DNA of 20,314 bases, from assembly GCA_934597535.1 (NCBI GenBank), contig CAKTRT010000020.1, forward strand, positions 1 to 20,314, given 5' to 3'. The stretch comes from an uncultured Oscillospiraceae bacterium (GTDB taxonomy: Bacteria; Bacillota; Clostridia; Oscillospirales; Oscillospiraceae). Positions 7,906 through 16,346 of the stretch are shown here, one piece after another (position 1 is the stretch's first letter; every line of letters starts with the position of its first letter). A program made the position numbers and the translations under genes. Under the pieces are notes generated by a model. The model saw only the letters and a list, made by a program, of their open reading frames with translations, made no database searches and was not told the DNA's origin.

Positions 7906-9256
7906 GCTTCCCGAGGCCGCGCGCTTGTGCGCGCAGTATCTCGATCCTGCGCGTCCCGTCCTTGCCGCCGTCTCCGGCGGGCTGGATTCGATGTGCCTGC
8001 TGCACTTTCTGCGCGCGGAGGGGTATAACGTCTCCTGCGCGCACTTCAACCATCGGCTGCGCGGGGAAGAGTCTGACCGCGACGAGTACTTTGTGCGCGC
8101 GTGGTGCGCAGAAAACGGCATTCCTTTCTTCGCCGGCTCCGGCGACGTGCGCGCCCATGCGCGCACGCATGGGCAGAGCATCGAGGAAGCCGCGCGCACA
8201 CTGCGCCACGCCTTCCTGCGCAAAACAGCAGAGCAGCTTGACGCCCAGATCACGCTGGCGCATCATATGGACGACAACGCCGAAACGGTGCTGCTGAACC
8301 TGATCCGCGGGACTGATCTGCGCGGCCTTTCCGGCATGCGCCCCGCGCAGGACGGGCTGCTCCGCCCGCTGCTGCCGCTGACACGCGCGGAGCTTGCCGC
8401 CTATGCCGAAAGGAACGGCGTTCCCCATGTGGAGGATCGCACAAATGCCGACCCCGATGCCGCCGCACGGAACTATCTCCGCCTCGAGATCCTGCCGCGG
8501 CTGCAAACGCTCAACCCCCGCGCATGCGAGCACATCACTGCGGCTGCACGCTCCCTTGCCGCGCTGGACGATGCCGTCGAGCAGGAGGCCAGCGCGCTGA
8601 TGACGCTTGCCTCCGTACAGAGCGGCAGTGTTTCGCTGCCGCGCGGTGCGTTTCTTACGGCAAGCAGAGCCGCGCAGGCGCGCACGGTGCTGCACATGGC
8701 TGATGCGCTGGGACTCGGCCGCCGGGATATTGGCCGAAAGCAGCTCAACGCGGTGCTTGCCCTTGCGCAGAAAAGCGGCCGCGCGGAGCGCTCCGTCTCG
8801 CTGCCGCGCGGTGCGCGTGTGCTGTGCGCAGGCGGCGCACTGACGATGCTCCTCCCTCCTGCCGCGCCAGAGCCGGCCGTCCTTCTTCCGCACGTGCCGC
8901 TCCGCTTCGGCGCATTCACACTGACACTGCTGGACGCGCCGGATGGCGCCGGGTTCTGCCTGCGTGCGCTCCGGCAGGAGGAAACGCTGACCGCCGCGCC
9001 CTGCAGCGCGGGCGCATACCTTACGCTTGCGGGCGCAACCGGCGCGCGCAGCGTCAAGCGTCTGTGCATCGACCGGCACATCCCTCCCTCTGCGCGCGAC
9101 ACGCTGCCCGCGCTGTATGTGAACGGGCAGCTTGCCGCCGTCTGGCCGCTGGGCGCCGACACGGCCTTCTCTCCCGCGCCGGACAGCGGGCAATGCTTCG
9201 TGCGCGTCTCTTCTGCGCAAGATTTCCATGTGATCCGCGGCGAAAGTTCGTCGTGA
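7892..9256 (+). CDS. tilS: tRNA(Ile)-lysidine synthetase
   Basis: TilS uses ATP and lysine to convert C34 of the CAU-anticodon tRNA-Ile to lysidine, so that it reads AUA as isoleucine; it is essential in most bacteria. The N-terminal PP-loop ATPase has SGGLDS at 28-33, and the central part (AHHMDDNAET, then RPLLPLTR) matches the family. The C-terminal domain is recognisable from SVKRLCIDRHIPPSARD and the VWPLGAD region, although the sequence between is divergent and alanine-rich. The length is 454 aa. The ATG at 7892 lies inside the end of dnaB (14-bp overlap) and has no clear ribosome binding site, so translation is probably coupled to dnaB. The open frame extends upstream into dnaB, but that part is only a shadow. 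Confidence 0.93.
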   Translation: MKRSELPEAARLCAQYLDPARPVLAAVSGGLDSMCLLHFLRAEGYNVSCAHFNHRLRGEESDRDEYFVRAWCAENGIPFFAGSGDVRAHARTHGQSIEEAARTLRHAFLRKTAEQLDAQITLAHHMDDNAETVLLNLIRGTDLRGLSGMRPAQDGLLRPLLPLTRAELAAYAERNGVPHVEDRTNADPDAAARNYLRLEILPRLQTLNPRACEHITAAARSLAALDDAVEQEASALMTLASVQSGSVSLPRGAFLTASRAAQARTVLHMADALGLGRRDIGRKQLNAVLALAQKSGRAERSVSLPRGARVLCAGGALTMLLPPAAPEPAVLLPHVPLRFGAFTLTLLDAPDGAGFCLRALRQEETLTAAPCSAGAYLTLAGATGARSVKRLCIDRHIPPSARDTLPALYVNGQLAAVWPLGADTAFSPAPDSGQCFVRVSSAQDFHVIRGESSS

Positions 9257-9282
9257 CAATAACAAATACTACATATTATAAA
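9253..9282 (+). promoter_or_regulatory. Possible internal promoter before hpt
   Basis: The 47-bp gap after tilS is strikingly AT-rich. GTGACA (9253-9258), an 18-nt spacer and TATAAA (9277-9282) resemble a sigma-70 promoter. It could give hpt and ftsH extra expression independent of the upstream genes. No start site has been measured. Confidence 0.4.
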
Positions 9283-9303
9283 GAAAGTTGAGAAAGAAAC
9301 GCT

Positions 9304-9861
9304 ATGGCTAAGAGCAACATGGATCAGGACATCCTGAAGGTACTGTATTCCGAGGAACAGATCAAAGCGCGCGTGCAGGAGATGGGCGATACGCTGTACG
9401 AGCAGTTCAAGGGCAAGGACCCGCTGTTTCTCGGCGTGCTGAAGGGCAGCTTCATCTTCATGGCGGACATCGTGCGCGCCTGCCAGATCAAGAGCGACGT
9501 GGAATTTATTGCCGTCTCCTCGTACCAGAATGCGACCTCGTCCTCCGGCGTTGTGCAGATCACGCACGACCTTCAGCAGGACATCACCGGCCGTGACCTC
9601 ATCGTTATCGAGGATATCCTCGACTCCGGCAATACGCTCTACTTCCTCAAGAATTACTTTATCACCAAGGGCGCAAGCAGTGTCACCATCGTCACGCTGC
9701 TCGACAAGCCCGCCCGTCGCGTCAAGCCCATCACCGCCGATCTTGCGGGCTTTGAGGTGCCCGACGAGTTCGTCGTCGGCTACGGTCTCGACTATGCGCA
9801 GAAATACCGCAACATGCCCTACATCGGTGTGCTCAAGCCCGAGGTCTACAGCAAAAATTAA
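9304..9861 (+). CDS. hpt: Hypoxanthine-guanine phosphoribosyltransferase
   Basis: This purine-salvage enzyme converts hypoxanthine or guanine plus PRPP to IMP or GMP plus pyrophosphate. The PRPP-binding loop VIEDILDSGNT (residues about 98-108) is a close family match. The N-terminal LGVLKGSFIFMADI carries the other active-site loop. The C-terminal segment FEVPDEFVVGYGLDY is diagnostic of bacterial HPRT. At 185 aa it has the usual length. The ribosome binding site is weak (GAGAAAGAAA upstream of the ATG at 9304). The tilS-hpt-ftsH order is shared with Bacillus. In Bacillus subtilis, HPRT has been reported to influence ftsH expression together with TilS; whether that holds here is unknown. Confidence 0.97.
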   Translation: MAKSNMDQDILKVLYSEEQIKARVQEMGDTLYEQFKGKDPLFLGVLKGSFIFMADIVRACQIKSDVEFIAVSSYQNATSSSGVVQITHDLQQDITGRDLIVIEDILDSGNTLYFLKNYFITKGASSVTIVTLLDKPARRVKPITADLAGFEVPDEFVVGYGLDYAQKYRNMPYIGVLKPEVYSKN

Positions 9862-9882
9862 GCAAGCAAGGAGGGTTTTCCC

Positions 9883-11733
9883 TTGACCCAACAGTCCAGA
9901 CGCCCCAGCTTTATCCCCTACCTCCTTATCCTGCTGGTGCTCATCGGCATATATGGCTTTATGAACCGGCCCACAGAGCCGGAGCCGTCCTATGCCGAGA
10001 TCCGCGAGCTGTTCGAGCAGGAAAAGGTGCGCTCCTTTACCGTGACCGATACCACGCTGCGCCTGACGCTGCGCGAGGAGGTCAACGGCAAAGCGGAGCT
10101 TACAAAGGATCTTTTCAGCTTTGCGCTTTTCTATGACGATTTGGGCGAACTCATCGAACAGCAGAAAGCGGACGGCATCATCGTCGATTACGACATTTCC
10201 GCCGACCATTCGGTCAACTATGTCGCCATGCTCGCCCCCTACGTGCTCGCTATTCTCGGTATCTTCGCCATCTGGTACTTCCTCACGCTCCGCTCCGCGG
10301 GTGGAGGCGGCGGCGACCGCATGGCGAAGTTCGGCACGGCTTCGTTCAAGACCGGCGGGGACAACAAGCGCCCCACGACCTTTGCTGACGTCGCCGGCGC
10401 GGACGAGGAAAAAGAGGAATTGCAGGAAATCGTCGATTTTCTCAGGGAACCGTCGAAATTCATCGACCTCGGCGCGCGCATTCCCAAGGGCGTGCTGCTC
10501 GTCGGCCCTCCGGGCACGGGCAAAACGCTGCTGGCCCGCGCCGTCGCGGGCGAGGCGGGCGTGCAGTTTTTGTCGATCTCCGGCTCTGACTTTGTCGAGA
10601 TGTATGTCGGCGTCGGCGCGAGCCGCGTGCGCGACCTCTTCGAACAGGCGAAAAAGGTCGCCCCCGCGATCATCTTCATCGACGAGATCGACGCCGTAGG
10701 CCGCCAGCGCGGCACGGGCCTTGGCGGCGGCCACGACGAGCGCGAGCAGACGCTCAACCAGCTGCTCGTCGAAATGGACGGCTTCGGCACGAATGAGGGC
10801 GTCGTCGTCATGGCGGCGACGAACCGCGCCGACATCCTCGATCCCGCGCTGCTGCGCCCCGGTCGCTTTGACCGTCAGGTCTACGTGGGGCTTCCCGACA
10901 TCCGCGGCCGCGAGGAAATCCTGAAAATTCATGTCAAGAACAAGCCCCTTGCCGAGGACGTGGACCTCTCCACTGTCGCCAAGGGCACGCCCGGCTTCAC
11001 AGGCGCGGATCTTGAAAACCTCTCCAACGAGGCGGCGCTCCTCGCCGCGCGCCGCAGCAGCAAGCTCATCACGATGTCTGATTTCTCCGAGGCGGAGATC
11101 AAGGTCATCGCCGGCCCCGAGAAGAAAAGCCGCGTCGTGAGCGAGCACGAGCGCAAGCTCACCGCCTATCACGAGGCCGGTCACGCCATCGTGATGCACG
11201 CCCTGCCCACGCACGATCCTGTGCACCAGATCACGATCGTTCCGCGCGGCGGCGCGGGCGGCATGACGATCTCGCTGCCCACGGAGGACCGCTCGTATCA
11301 GTCCAAGCGCTATATGGAAGAGCAGATCGTATCGCTGCTCGGCGGACGTGTGGCGGAAAAACTGATGCTCGGCGATATTTCGACCGGCGCGTCGAACGAC
11401 ATCCAGCGCGCCTCGCAGATCGCGCGCAAGATGATCACGGTGTATGGCATGAGCGACAAGCTCGGCCCGATCTCGTTTGAATCCGGCCACGACGAAATTT
11501 TCATCGGCCGCTCGATGGCGCAGGCAAAGTCCTATTCCGAGCAGGTCGCCGCGCAGATCGACGAAGAGGTCAAGGCCATTATCGACCGCGCCTACGAGCG
11601 CTGTGAGGATATCCTCTCGCGCGAGAGCGCGCAGCTCACTGCCGTCGCCGAGTTCCTGCTTGCGCACGAGACGATGAGTGCAGCCGAATTTGAAGCCGTT
11701 TTTGCATCAAATGATGCAAAAGCCGATGAATAA
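9883..11733 (+). CDS. ftsH: ATP-dependent membrane zinc protease FtsH
   Basis: FtsH is a hexameric membrane AAA+ metalloprotease that removes misassembled membrane proteins and short-lived regulators. Two membrane helices (about 11-27 and 113-136) flank a small extracytoplasmic domain. The AAA domain has Walker A GPPGTGKT (208-215), pore motif YVGVGASR, Walker B IIFIDEID (263-270) and the second region of homology ending RPGRFDR (325-331). The protease has HEAGH at 430-434, and D506 in TGASNDI is the likely third zinc ligand. At 616 aa it has family length. Translation starts at TTG (9883) with AAGGAGGG (9868-9875) 7 nt upstream; no ATG fits the N-terminal helix. It is the last gene of the run and is followed by a strong terminator. 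Confidence 0.96.
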   Translation: MTQQSRRPSFIPYLLILLVLIGIYGFMNRPTEPEPSYAEIRELFEQEKVRSFTVTDTTLRLTLREEVNGKAELTKDLFSFALFYDDLGELIEQQKADGIIVDYDISADHSVNYVAMLAPYVLAILGIFAIWYFLTLRSAGGGGGDRMAKFGTASFKTGGDNKRPTTFADVAGADEEKEELQEIVDFLREPSKFIDLGARIPKGVLLVGPPGTGKTLLARAVAGEAGVQFLSISGSDFVEMYVGVGASRVRDLFEQAKKVAPAIIFIDEIDAVGRQRGTGLGGGHDEREQTLNQLLVEMDGFGTNEGVVVMAATNRADILDPALLRPGRFDRQVYVGLPDIRGREEILKIHVKNKPLAEDVDLSTVAKGTPGFTGADLENLSNEAALLAARRSSKLITMSDFSEAEIKVIAGPEKKSRVVSEHERKLTAYHEAGHAIVMHALPTHDPVHQITIVPRGGAGGMTISLPTEDRSYQSKRYMEEQIVSLLGGRVAEKLMLGDISTGASNDIQRASQIARKMITVYGMSDKLGPISFESGHDEIFIGRSMAQAKSYSEQVAAQIDEEVKAIIDRAYERCEDILSRESAQLTAVAEFLLAHETMSAAEFEAVFASNDAKADE

Positions 11734-11820
11734 TGAGGGAAATCCGTTTTTTCGTCAGGTCTTCCTATTTTTGCAGCTCGCGTTGTGCATATTAACCAGG
11801 GACAGTTGTCCTTTATTCAA

Positions 11821-11859
11821 AAACAAAAGAGGCACGGAGCATCCGTGTCTCTTTTGTTT
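11821..11859. terminator. Strong hairpin terminator after ftsH
   Basis: Arms 11821-11838 and 11842-11859 form an 18-bp stem with one G-U pair and a 3-nt loop (GCA). The outer part is A/T-only, giving A-rich and T-rich flanks on both strands. It should end the gdpP-ftsH transcript and shield the liv operon. ftsH stops 87 bases upstream, and I see no gene between them. Confidence 0.85.
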
Positions 11860-11888
11860 GTCTACGCATCACGGACAAAAGACCCGTT

Positions 11889-11955
11889 CGCAAGGAAAAT
11901 TTTTATTTCTCGACGCCCAGCCGCTGAAAAAAGATTGGTATTTTTGTTCCTTGCG
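11889..11955. repeat. 9-bp inverted repeat bracketing the livK upstream region
   Basis: CGCAAGGAA (11889-11897) and TTCCTTGCG (11947-11955) are perfect inverted copies 49 bases apart. The right copy overlaps the predicted -35 box of the liv promoter, so the pair could be a split operator. It could also be chance. No regulator gene is in the window. Confidence 0.3.
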
Positions 11956-11979
11956 GCAGCCCCTGCCTTGGAGTAATAT
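11951..11979 (+). promoter_or_regulatory. Predicted promoter of the liv operon
   Basis: TTGCGG (11951-11956), a 17-nt spacer and TAATAT (11974-11979) lie 44 bases before livK. They sit downstream of the ftsH terminator, so the operon appears to be separately controlled. Confidence 0.5.
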
Positions 11980-12023
11980 ATAGACCATCGCAATAAGTGC
12001 AATCACTTTAGGAGGATTCTATC

Positions 12024-13202
12024 ATGAAAAAGTTTCTTGCAATGGTATTGGCGCTTGCCATGGCGCTCTCACTCGTCGCCTGCGGCGACAGCAGCGATGG
12101 CGGCAGCAGCGACAGCAGCGAAAAGGTCGTCAAGATCGGCGTGTTTGAGCCGCAGTCCGGCGATAACGGCGCAGGCGGCAAGCAGGAGATCCTTGGCATG
12201 CAGTATGCCAACTCCCTGATCCCCACCGTTGAGATCGGCGGCGAGACCTATAAGGTCGAGCTGGTCTACGCTGACAACGCCTCGTCCAACGATAAGGCTC
12301 CCACCGCCGCACAGACGCTGATCTCCAGCGGCGTTTCCATCGTCCTCGGCTCTTACGGCTCCGGCGTGTCCATCGCCGCCGGCGATACGTTCTCCGCCGC
12401 GCGCGTCCCCGCCGTCGGCGTCACCTGCACCAACCCCCAGGTCACCGCCGGCTGCGATGTGTACTTCCGCATCTGCTTCCTCGATCCCTTCCAGGGCACC
12501 GTTCTCGCCAACTACGCCAAGAATGACCTCGGTGCCAAGAAGGCGTACTGCCTGTCCAAGCAGGGCGACGATTACTCCGGCGGTCTTGTGAACTACTTCG
12601 TTCAGGCCTTCGGCGCGGAGAACTGCGTGCAGGAGACCTTCCCCGAGGGTACGTCCGACTACTCCACCTACATCACCAACGCCCAGAATCAGGGCTGCGA
12701 CGTGTTTTTCTCCCCCGTTTCCACTGAGGCCGCCGCACAGATCATCGCCAAGGCGAGCGATCAGGCTCTCGGCATGCCCATTCTCGCGGGCGACACGTGG
12801 GATTCCAACGTCATTCTTGACGCTGCCAAGGGCACCGACGTTCAGATCTGCGTGACCACCTTCTATCAGGAAGGCGCCGACCCCACCTTTGATGCCGGCA
12901 TCAAGGAGTGGATCCGCAGCGATTCCACCGCCCTTGCCAACAACGGCGGCAACGATGAGCTGGCAGCCGTCACCGTCATGGGCTACGATGCCTATAACTT
13001 CGCGCTCGAGGCTCTCAAGGCCGCCGGCTCCGTCGATCCCGCCGCCGTCCTCGAGGCTCTGCCGAACGTCACCATAACCGGTGTGACCGGCGAGATCGCG
13101 CTTGACTCCACCGGCGACGCTATCCGCAACAGCGCGGTCGTCAAGCAGTGCAACACCGAAACGGGCTCGTGGGACTTCGTCACCGTCGCCAGCGCCGGTT
13201 AA
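12024..13202 (+). CDS. livK: Branched-chain amino acid ABC transporter, substrate-binding lipoprotein
   Basis: This is the extracellular binding protein of a LivKHMGF importer; leucine, isoleucine and valine are the usual ligands, but related amino acids, amides or urea are possible from sequence alone. A lipoprotein signal peptide ends in the lipobox LVAC with lipidated Cys20, followed by a Ser/Gly/Asp-rich linker (about 21-34). Residues about 36-385 form the two-lobed periplasmic-binding-protein fold of the leucine-binding family, with LGSYGSGVSIA and the later MGYDAYNFALEAL as typical segments. The length is 392 aa. AGGAGG (12010-12015) lies 8 nt before the ATG. It is first in the operon and separated from livH by 172 bp with hairpins, which suggests higher expression than the membrane subunits. 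Confidence 0.93.
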   Translation: MKKFLAMVLALAMALSLVACGDSSDGGSSDSSEKVVKIGVFEPQSGDNGAGGKQEILGMQYANSLIPTVEIGGETYKVELVYADNASSNDKAPTAAQTLISSGVSIVLGSYGSGVSIAAGDTFSAARVPAVGVTCTNPQVTAGCDVYFRICFLDPFQGTVLANYAKNDLGAKKAYCLSKQGDDYSGGLVNYFVQAFGAENCVQETFPEGTSDYSTYITNAQNQGCDVFFSPVSTEAAAQIIAKASDQALGMPILAGDTWDSNVILDAAKGTDVQICVTTFYQEGADPTFDAGIKEWIRSDSTALANNGGNDELAAVTVMGYDAYNFALEALKAAGSVDPAAVLEALPNVTITGVTGEIALDSTGDAIRNSAVVKQCNTETGSWDFVTVASAG

Positions 13203-13227
13203 GCAGAAAAAGCAGCGCAGTATCCGT

Positions 13228-13254
13228 GCTGGCGGGAGCGATGCTCCCGCCAGC
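13228..13254 (+). terminator. Perfect 12-bp hairpin after livK, likely attenuator or RNA stabiliser
   Basis: GCTGGCGGGAGC (13228-13239) pairs perfectly with GCTCCCGCCAGC (13243-13254) around a GAT loop. The bases that follow are only moderately T-rich (TGTTTTCTTT starts 5 nt later), so termination is probably partial. A stable 3' hairpin would also protect the livK message, a common way to make excess binding protein. Confidence 0.65.
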
Positions 13255-13273
13255 CGCTGTGTTTTCTTTCAGG

Positions 13274-13320
13274 CCGCATCGAAAGGCTCCCGGAATACAC
13301 GCGGGTGCTTTTCGACGCGG
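13274..13320 (+). repeat. Long imperfect hairpin between livK and livH
   Basis: Arms 13274-13292 and 13302-13320 pair over 19 positions with two mismatches and one G-U pair, around a 9-nt loop. The structure lies about 40 bases before the livH ribosome binding site. No T-run follows, so it is more likely an RNA-processing or translation element than a terminator. A 12-bp palindrome, GCGGGCGCCCGC (13335-13346), follows it. Confidence 0.5.
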
Positions 13321-13374
13321 TCGGAGAGCAGAAAGCGGGCGCCCGCGCGCCCTAACGCAAGGGAGGAAATCTTC

Positions 13375-14301
13375 ATGAGTCTATCCAGCACCGTGCTGCC
13401 GTATCTCCTGTCCGGGATCTCGGTGGGCGGACAGTACGCCCTCATCGCCATCGGCTATACGATGGTCTACGGCATCCTGCGCCTGATCAACTTTGCCCAC
13501 GGCGATGTGTTCATGGTCGCGGGCCTTCTGATGGTCTACCTCGCCGCGGCAATGCCGCTTTACGCCGCCATTCCGCTGATGATCCTGCTGACCGTGCTGC
13601 TCGGCTTTACGATCGAGCGCGTAGCCTACAAGCCGCTGCGTACCGCGCCGCGCATGTCGGTCATGATCTCGGCCATCGGCGTGAGCTACCTTCTGCAAAA
13701 CCTCGCGCTCTACATTACCGGCGGTCTGAACCAGAATTATCCCGAGATCCCCTGGATCTCGGATAAGATCACCGTTTTCGGCGCCACCACCACGCGCGTG
13801 ACGGTCATCACCCCGTTCCTGACCATTATTCTTGTCTTTGCCCTCGTCATGCTCATCAACCACACGAAGATCGGCATGGCCATGCGCGCCGTCTCGCGCG
13901 ACTTTGAGACCGCGCAGCTGATGGGCGTGCGCATCAACACCGTCATTTCCGTCACCTTTATCATCGGCACGTTCCTCGCCGCCGTCGGCTCGCTGCTGTT
14001 CTTTACGAATTACCGCGGCATCGTCCCCACCTCGGGCGGTATGCCGGGTCTGAAAGCCTTCGTCGCAGCGGTATTCGGCGGCATCGGCTCCGTCCCCGGC
14101 GCGGTCGTAGGTGCGTTCATCATCGGCATCTGCGAGAGTCTTGTCAAAGGGCTTGACACCATTCTGCTCACGCAGGGCGTCATCGCCGAGCAGCTTGACC
14201 TCTCCACGTTCTCCGATGCGGTGACGTTCATTATCCTCATCGTCGTTCTCGTCTTCAAGCCCACGGGCCTGTTCGGCGAGAAGCAGACGGACAAGGTCTG
14301 A
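13375..14301 (+). CDS. livH: Branched-chain amino acid ABC transporter, permease LivH
   Basis: This is one of the two membrane subunits of the importer. The protein is hydrophobic throughout, with about eight predicted helices, and has the family signature GILRLINFAHGDVFM (about 33-47). The MGVRINTVISVTF stretch corresponds to the cytoplasmic loop that contacts the ATPases. At 308 aa it has the usual size. The ATG at 13375 follows GGGAGG (13361-13366). The open frame runs upstream through the hairpin spacer, but that part is not LivH-like. livM follows after 15 bp. Confidence 0.95.
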   Translation: MSLSSTVLPYLLSGISVGGQYALIAIGYTMVYGILRLINFAHGDVFMVAGLLMVYLAAAMPLYAAIPLMILLTVLLGFTIERVAYKPLRTAPRMSVMISAIGVSYLLQNLALYITGGLNQNYPEIPWISDKITVFGATTTRVTVITPFLTIILVFALVMLINHTKIGMAMRAVSRDFETAQLMGVRINTVISVTFIIGTFLAAVGSLLFFTNYRGIVPTSGGMPGLKAFVAAVFGGIGSVPGAVVGAFIIGICESLVKGLDTILLTQGVIAEQLDLSTFSDAVTFIILIVVLVFKPTGLFGEKQTDKV

Positions 14302-14316
14302 GAAAGGGGGAGCATC

Positions 14317-15495
14317 ATGCTGAACAAGGAACAACAAAAGCGCCAGAATATCATTTCGCTCATCACCGTGCTCGCCTTCCTCGTGCTCGTGTTCGTGCTC
14401 GATCAGGTCATCAAGCCGACCGACCGCATGTCCATGCTGCTCACGGTGCTGCAAAAGGGCTCGGTCTACGCCCTTGCCGCCGTGTCGATGAACCTGCTCA
14501 ACGGCTTTACGGGTCTTTTCTCCCTCGGTCACGCGGGCTTTATGCTCATCGGCGCGTACACTTACGCCATCTTCTCCATTCCGTCCGACGCGCGCGACAC
14601 GGTGTACCAGTATTTCACCGCCGCGGTGCGCTTCTCTTTCCCCGAGGCCCTTGGCAATGCCCTTGGCCCTGTGGGCACGGTGCTGGGCGTCACGATCTCG
14701 GTGCTGCTTGCGGGCCTTGTCGCGGCGCTGTTCGCCTACCTCATCGGCCTTCCGGTGCTGCGTCTCAAGAGCGACTATCTCGCTATCGCCACGCTCGGCT
14801 TTGCCGAGATCATCCGCGCCATCTTCCAGTGGAAGAAGCTCGGCCCTCTCACGAACGGCTCGAACCTTTTGAAGAGCTTCGCCCGCATCAACACCTTCAA
14901 GCTCACCGTCGGCGGCACGACGCTCAGCTTTTCCACCTTTGTTCCCGTGCTGATCGCCACGGTCTGCATCACGCTGATCGTGCTGCTCGTCAACTCCACC
15001 TACGGCCGTGCCTTCAAAGCCATCCGCGATGACGAGGTTGCCGCCGAGGCCATGGGCATCAACCTCGCCATGCATAAAATGCTCTCCTTCTGCACCAGCT
15101 GCTTTTTCGCCGGTATCTCGGGCGCAATGATGGCGATGGTGCTCTCCATCGCGCAGGCCAACAACTTCAAGGCCGCCATGACCTATGAGATATTGCTGAT
15201 GGTCGTCCTCGGCGGCATCGGCTCCATCTCGGGCAGCGTCATCGGCGCGCTGCTGTTCATCTCCGCCTCCGAGTGGTGGCTGCGCGGACTGGACATGGGC
15301 AAATTCCTCGGCATCAACGCCCCCGACGTGTTTCGCAACGGCTTCCGTCTGGTCGTCTTCTCGGTCATTATCATGATCGTGGTGCTCTTCTTCCGCAAGG
15401 GCATCATGGGCGACCGTGAACTGCCCGAGGCGCTGCGCTCGCTGCGCATAAAGCTCGCGGGCCATAAGAAAAGCGCAAAGGAGGCGGCAAAATGA
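14317..15495 (+). CDS. livM: Branched-chain amino acid ABC transporter, permease LivM
   Basis: This is the second membrane subunit, pairing with LivH. The signature GLFSLGHAGFMLIGAY (66-81) is clear, and KAIRDDEVAAEAMGINL in the second half is the cytoplasmic loop expected to contact LivG and LivF. Multiple hydrophobic helices span the protein. At 392 aa it lies within the range of LivM proteins. The C-terminal tail after the last helix is basic. AAAGGGGG (14303-14310) precedes the ATG. Its stop overlaps the livG start by 4 bp (ATGA), so livM and livG translation is coupled. Confidence 0.95.
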   Translation: MLNKEQQKRQNIISLITVLAFLVLVFVLDQVIKPTDRMSMLLTVLQKGSVYALAAVSMNLLNGFTGLFSLGHAGFMLIGAYTYAIFSIPSDARDTVYQYFTAAVRFSFPEALGNALGPVGTVLGVTISVLLAGLVAALFAYLIGLPVLRLKSDYLAIATLGFAEIIRAIFQWKKLGPLTNGSNLLKSFARINTFKLTVGGTTLSFSTFVPVLIATVCITLIVLLVNSTYGRAFKAIRDDEVAAEAMGINLAMHKMLSFCTSCFFAGISGAMMAMVLSIAQANNFKAAMTYEILLMVVLGGIGSISGSVIGALLFISASEWWLRGLDMGKFLGINAPDVFRNGFRLVVFSVIIMIVVLFFRKGIMGDRELPEALRSLRIKLAGHKKSAKEAAK

Positions 15496-16346
15496 GCGAA
15501 AGAAAGAATGTCCTGCACATCGAAAATGTCACGATGCAGTTCGGCGGCGTCGTCGCCGTAGATGATCTGAACCTCGATGTGAACGAGGGCGAGATCGTTG
15601 CCCTGATCGGCCCAAACGGCGCGGGCAAGACCACCGCCTTCAACGTCATCACCGGTGTCTACCAGCCCACAAACGGTGCGGTCGCCTTCCTCGGCGAGAC
15701 GATCGTGCGCAATCACCCGCAGGGCAAGATGATAAAGCAGTACAAAGGCTCGCTTGCGGACAAGTACCTGCACGACGCCGTCCTCGCTCCCACGCCGGAC
15801 AAGATTACCAAGCTCGGCATGGCGCGCACGTTCCAGAATATCCGCCTGTGGAAAACGCAGACCGTGTTCGACAATATCCTCATCGCCATGCACTGCCGCG
15901 CCATGAGCAATTTTCTCTCCGCCACGTTCCGCATGAACAAGAAGGAGGAGGACGCGCAGCGCGCCGAAGTCATGGAGCTTTTGAAGATCGTCGGCCTTGA
16001 AAACGAGGCCAATGAGCTGGCGACCAGCCTGCCCTACGGCAAGCAGCGCCGTCTGGAGATCGCCCGCGCGTTGGCTGCGCAGCCGAAGCTCCTGCTGCTC
16101 GACGAACCTGCCGCCGGCATGAATCCGCAGGAGACCGACGAGCTGACCGCCTTCATTTCCCGCATTCGCTCAGAGCTGGGCAAAACGATCCTGCTCATCG
16201 AGCACCATATGGATCTGGTCATGGACTGCGCTGACCGCATCTATGTGCTGGATTTCGGCAAGCTGATCGCGCAGGGCACACCTGCGGAGATCCAGGCCGA
16301 CCAGCGCGTGATCGACGCTTATCTGGGGGTGGATGAGGATGCTTAA
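15492..16346 (+). CDS. livG: Branched-chain amino acid ABC transporter, ATP-binding protein LivG
   Basis: This is one of the two cytoplasmic ATPases that drive import. Walker A GPNGAGKTT (40-48), Q-loop in ARTFQNIRL (111-119), signature LPYGKQRRLE (180-189), Walker B LLLLDEP (200-206) and the H-loop IEHHMD are all intact. The protein is 284 aa, about 30 longer than a typical LivG, because of a charged insertion at about 72-103 between the first sheet and the Q-loop; I recall similar insertions in clostridial relatives. AAAGGAGG (15478-15485) lies inside the end of livM. The 3' end overlaps livF. Confidence 0.95.
   Translation: MSERKNVLHIENVTMQFGGVVAVDDLNLDVNEGEIVALIGPNGAGKTTAFNVITGVYQPTNGAVAFLGETIVRNHPQGKMIKQYKGSLADKYLHDAVLAPTPDKITKLGMARTFQNIRLWKTQTVFDNILIAMHCRAMSNFLSATFRMNKKEEDAQRAEVMELLKIVGLENEANELATSLPYGKQRRLEIARALAAQPKLLLLDEPAAGMNPQETDELTAFISRIRSELGKTILLIEHHMDLVMDCADRIYVLDFGKLIAQGTPAEIQADQRVIDAYLGVDEDA

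Noticed and set aside
8473..11667. A 1064-codon open frame on the minus strand across tilS, hpt and ftsH
   Set aside because: It lies antisense to three well-conserved genes, has low-complexity Arg/Ala/His-rich composition and no recognisable domain, and is the kind of long shadow frame expected in GC-rich coding DNA.
13102..13374. Upstream extension of livH overlapping the end of livK
   Set aside because: It would run through two stable hairpins and encode no LivH-like sequence; the ATG at 13375 has a good ribosome binding site.
13381..15465. A 694-codon open frame on the minus strand across livH and livM
   Set aside because: Same reason: it is a shadow of two clear permease genes, made almost only of charged residues, and has no ribosome binding site or domain.
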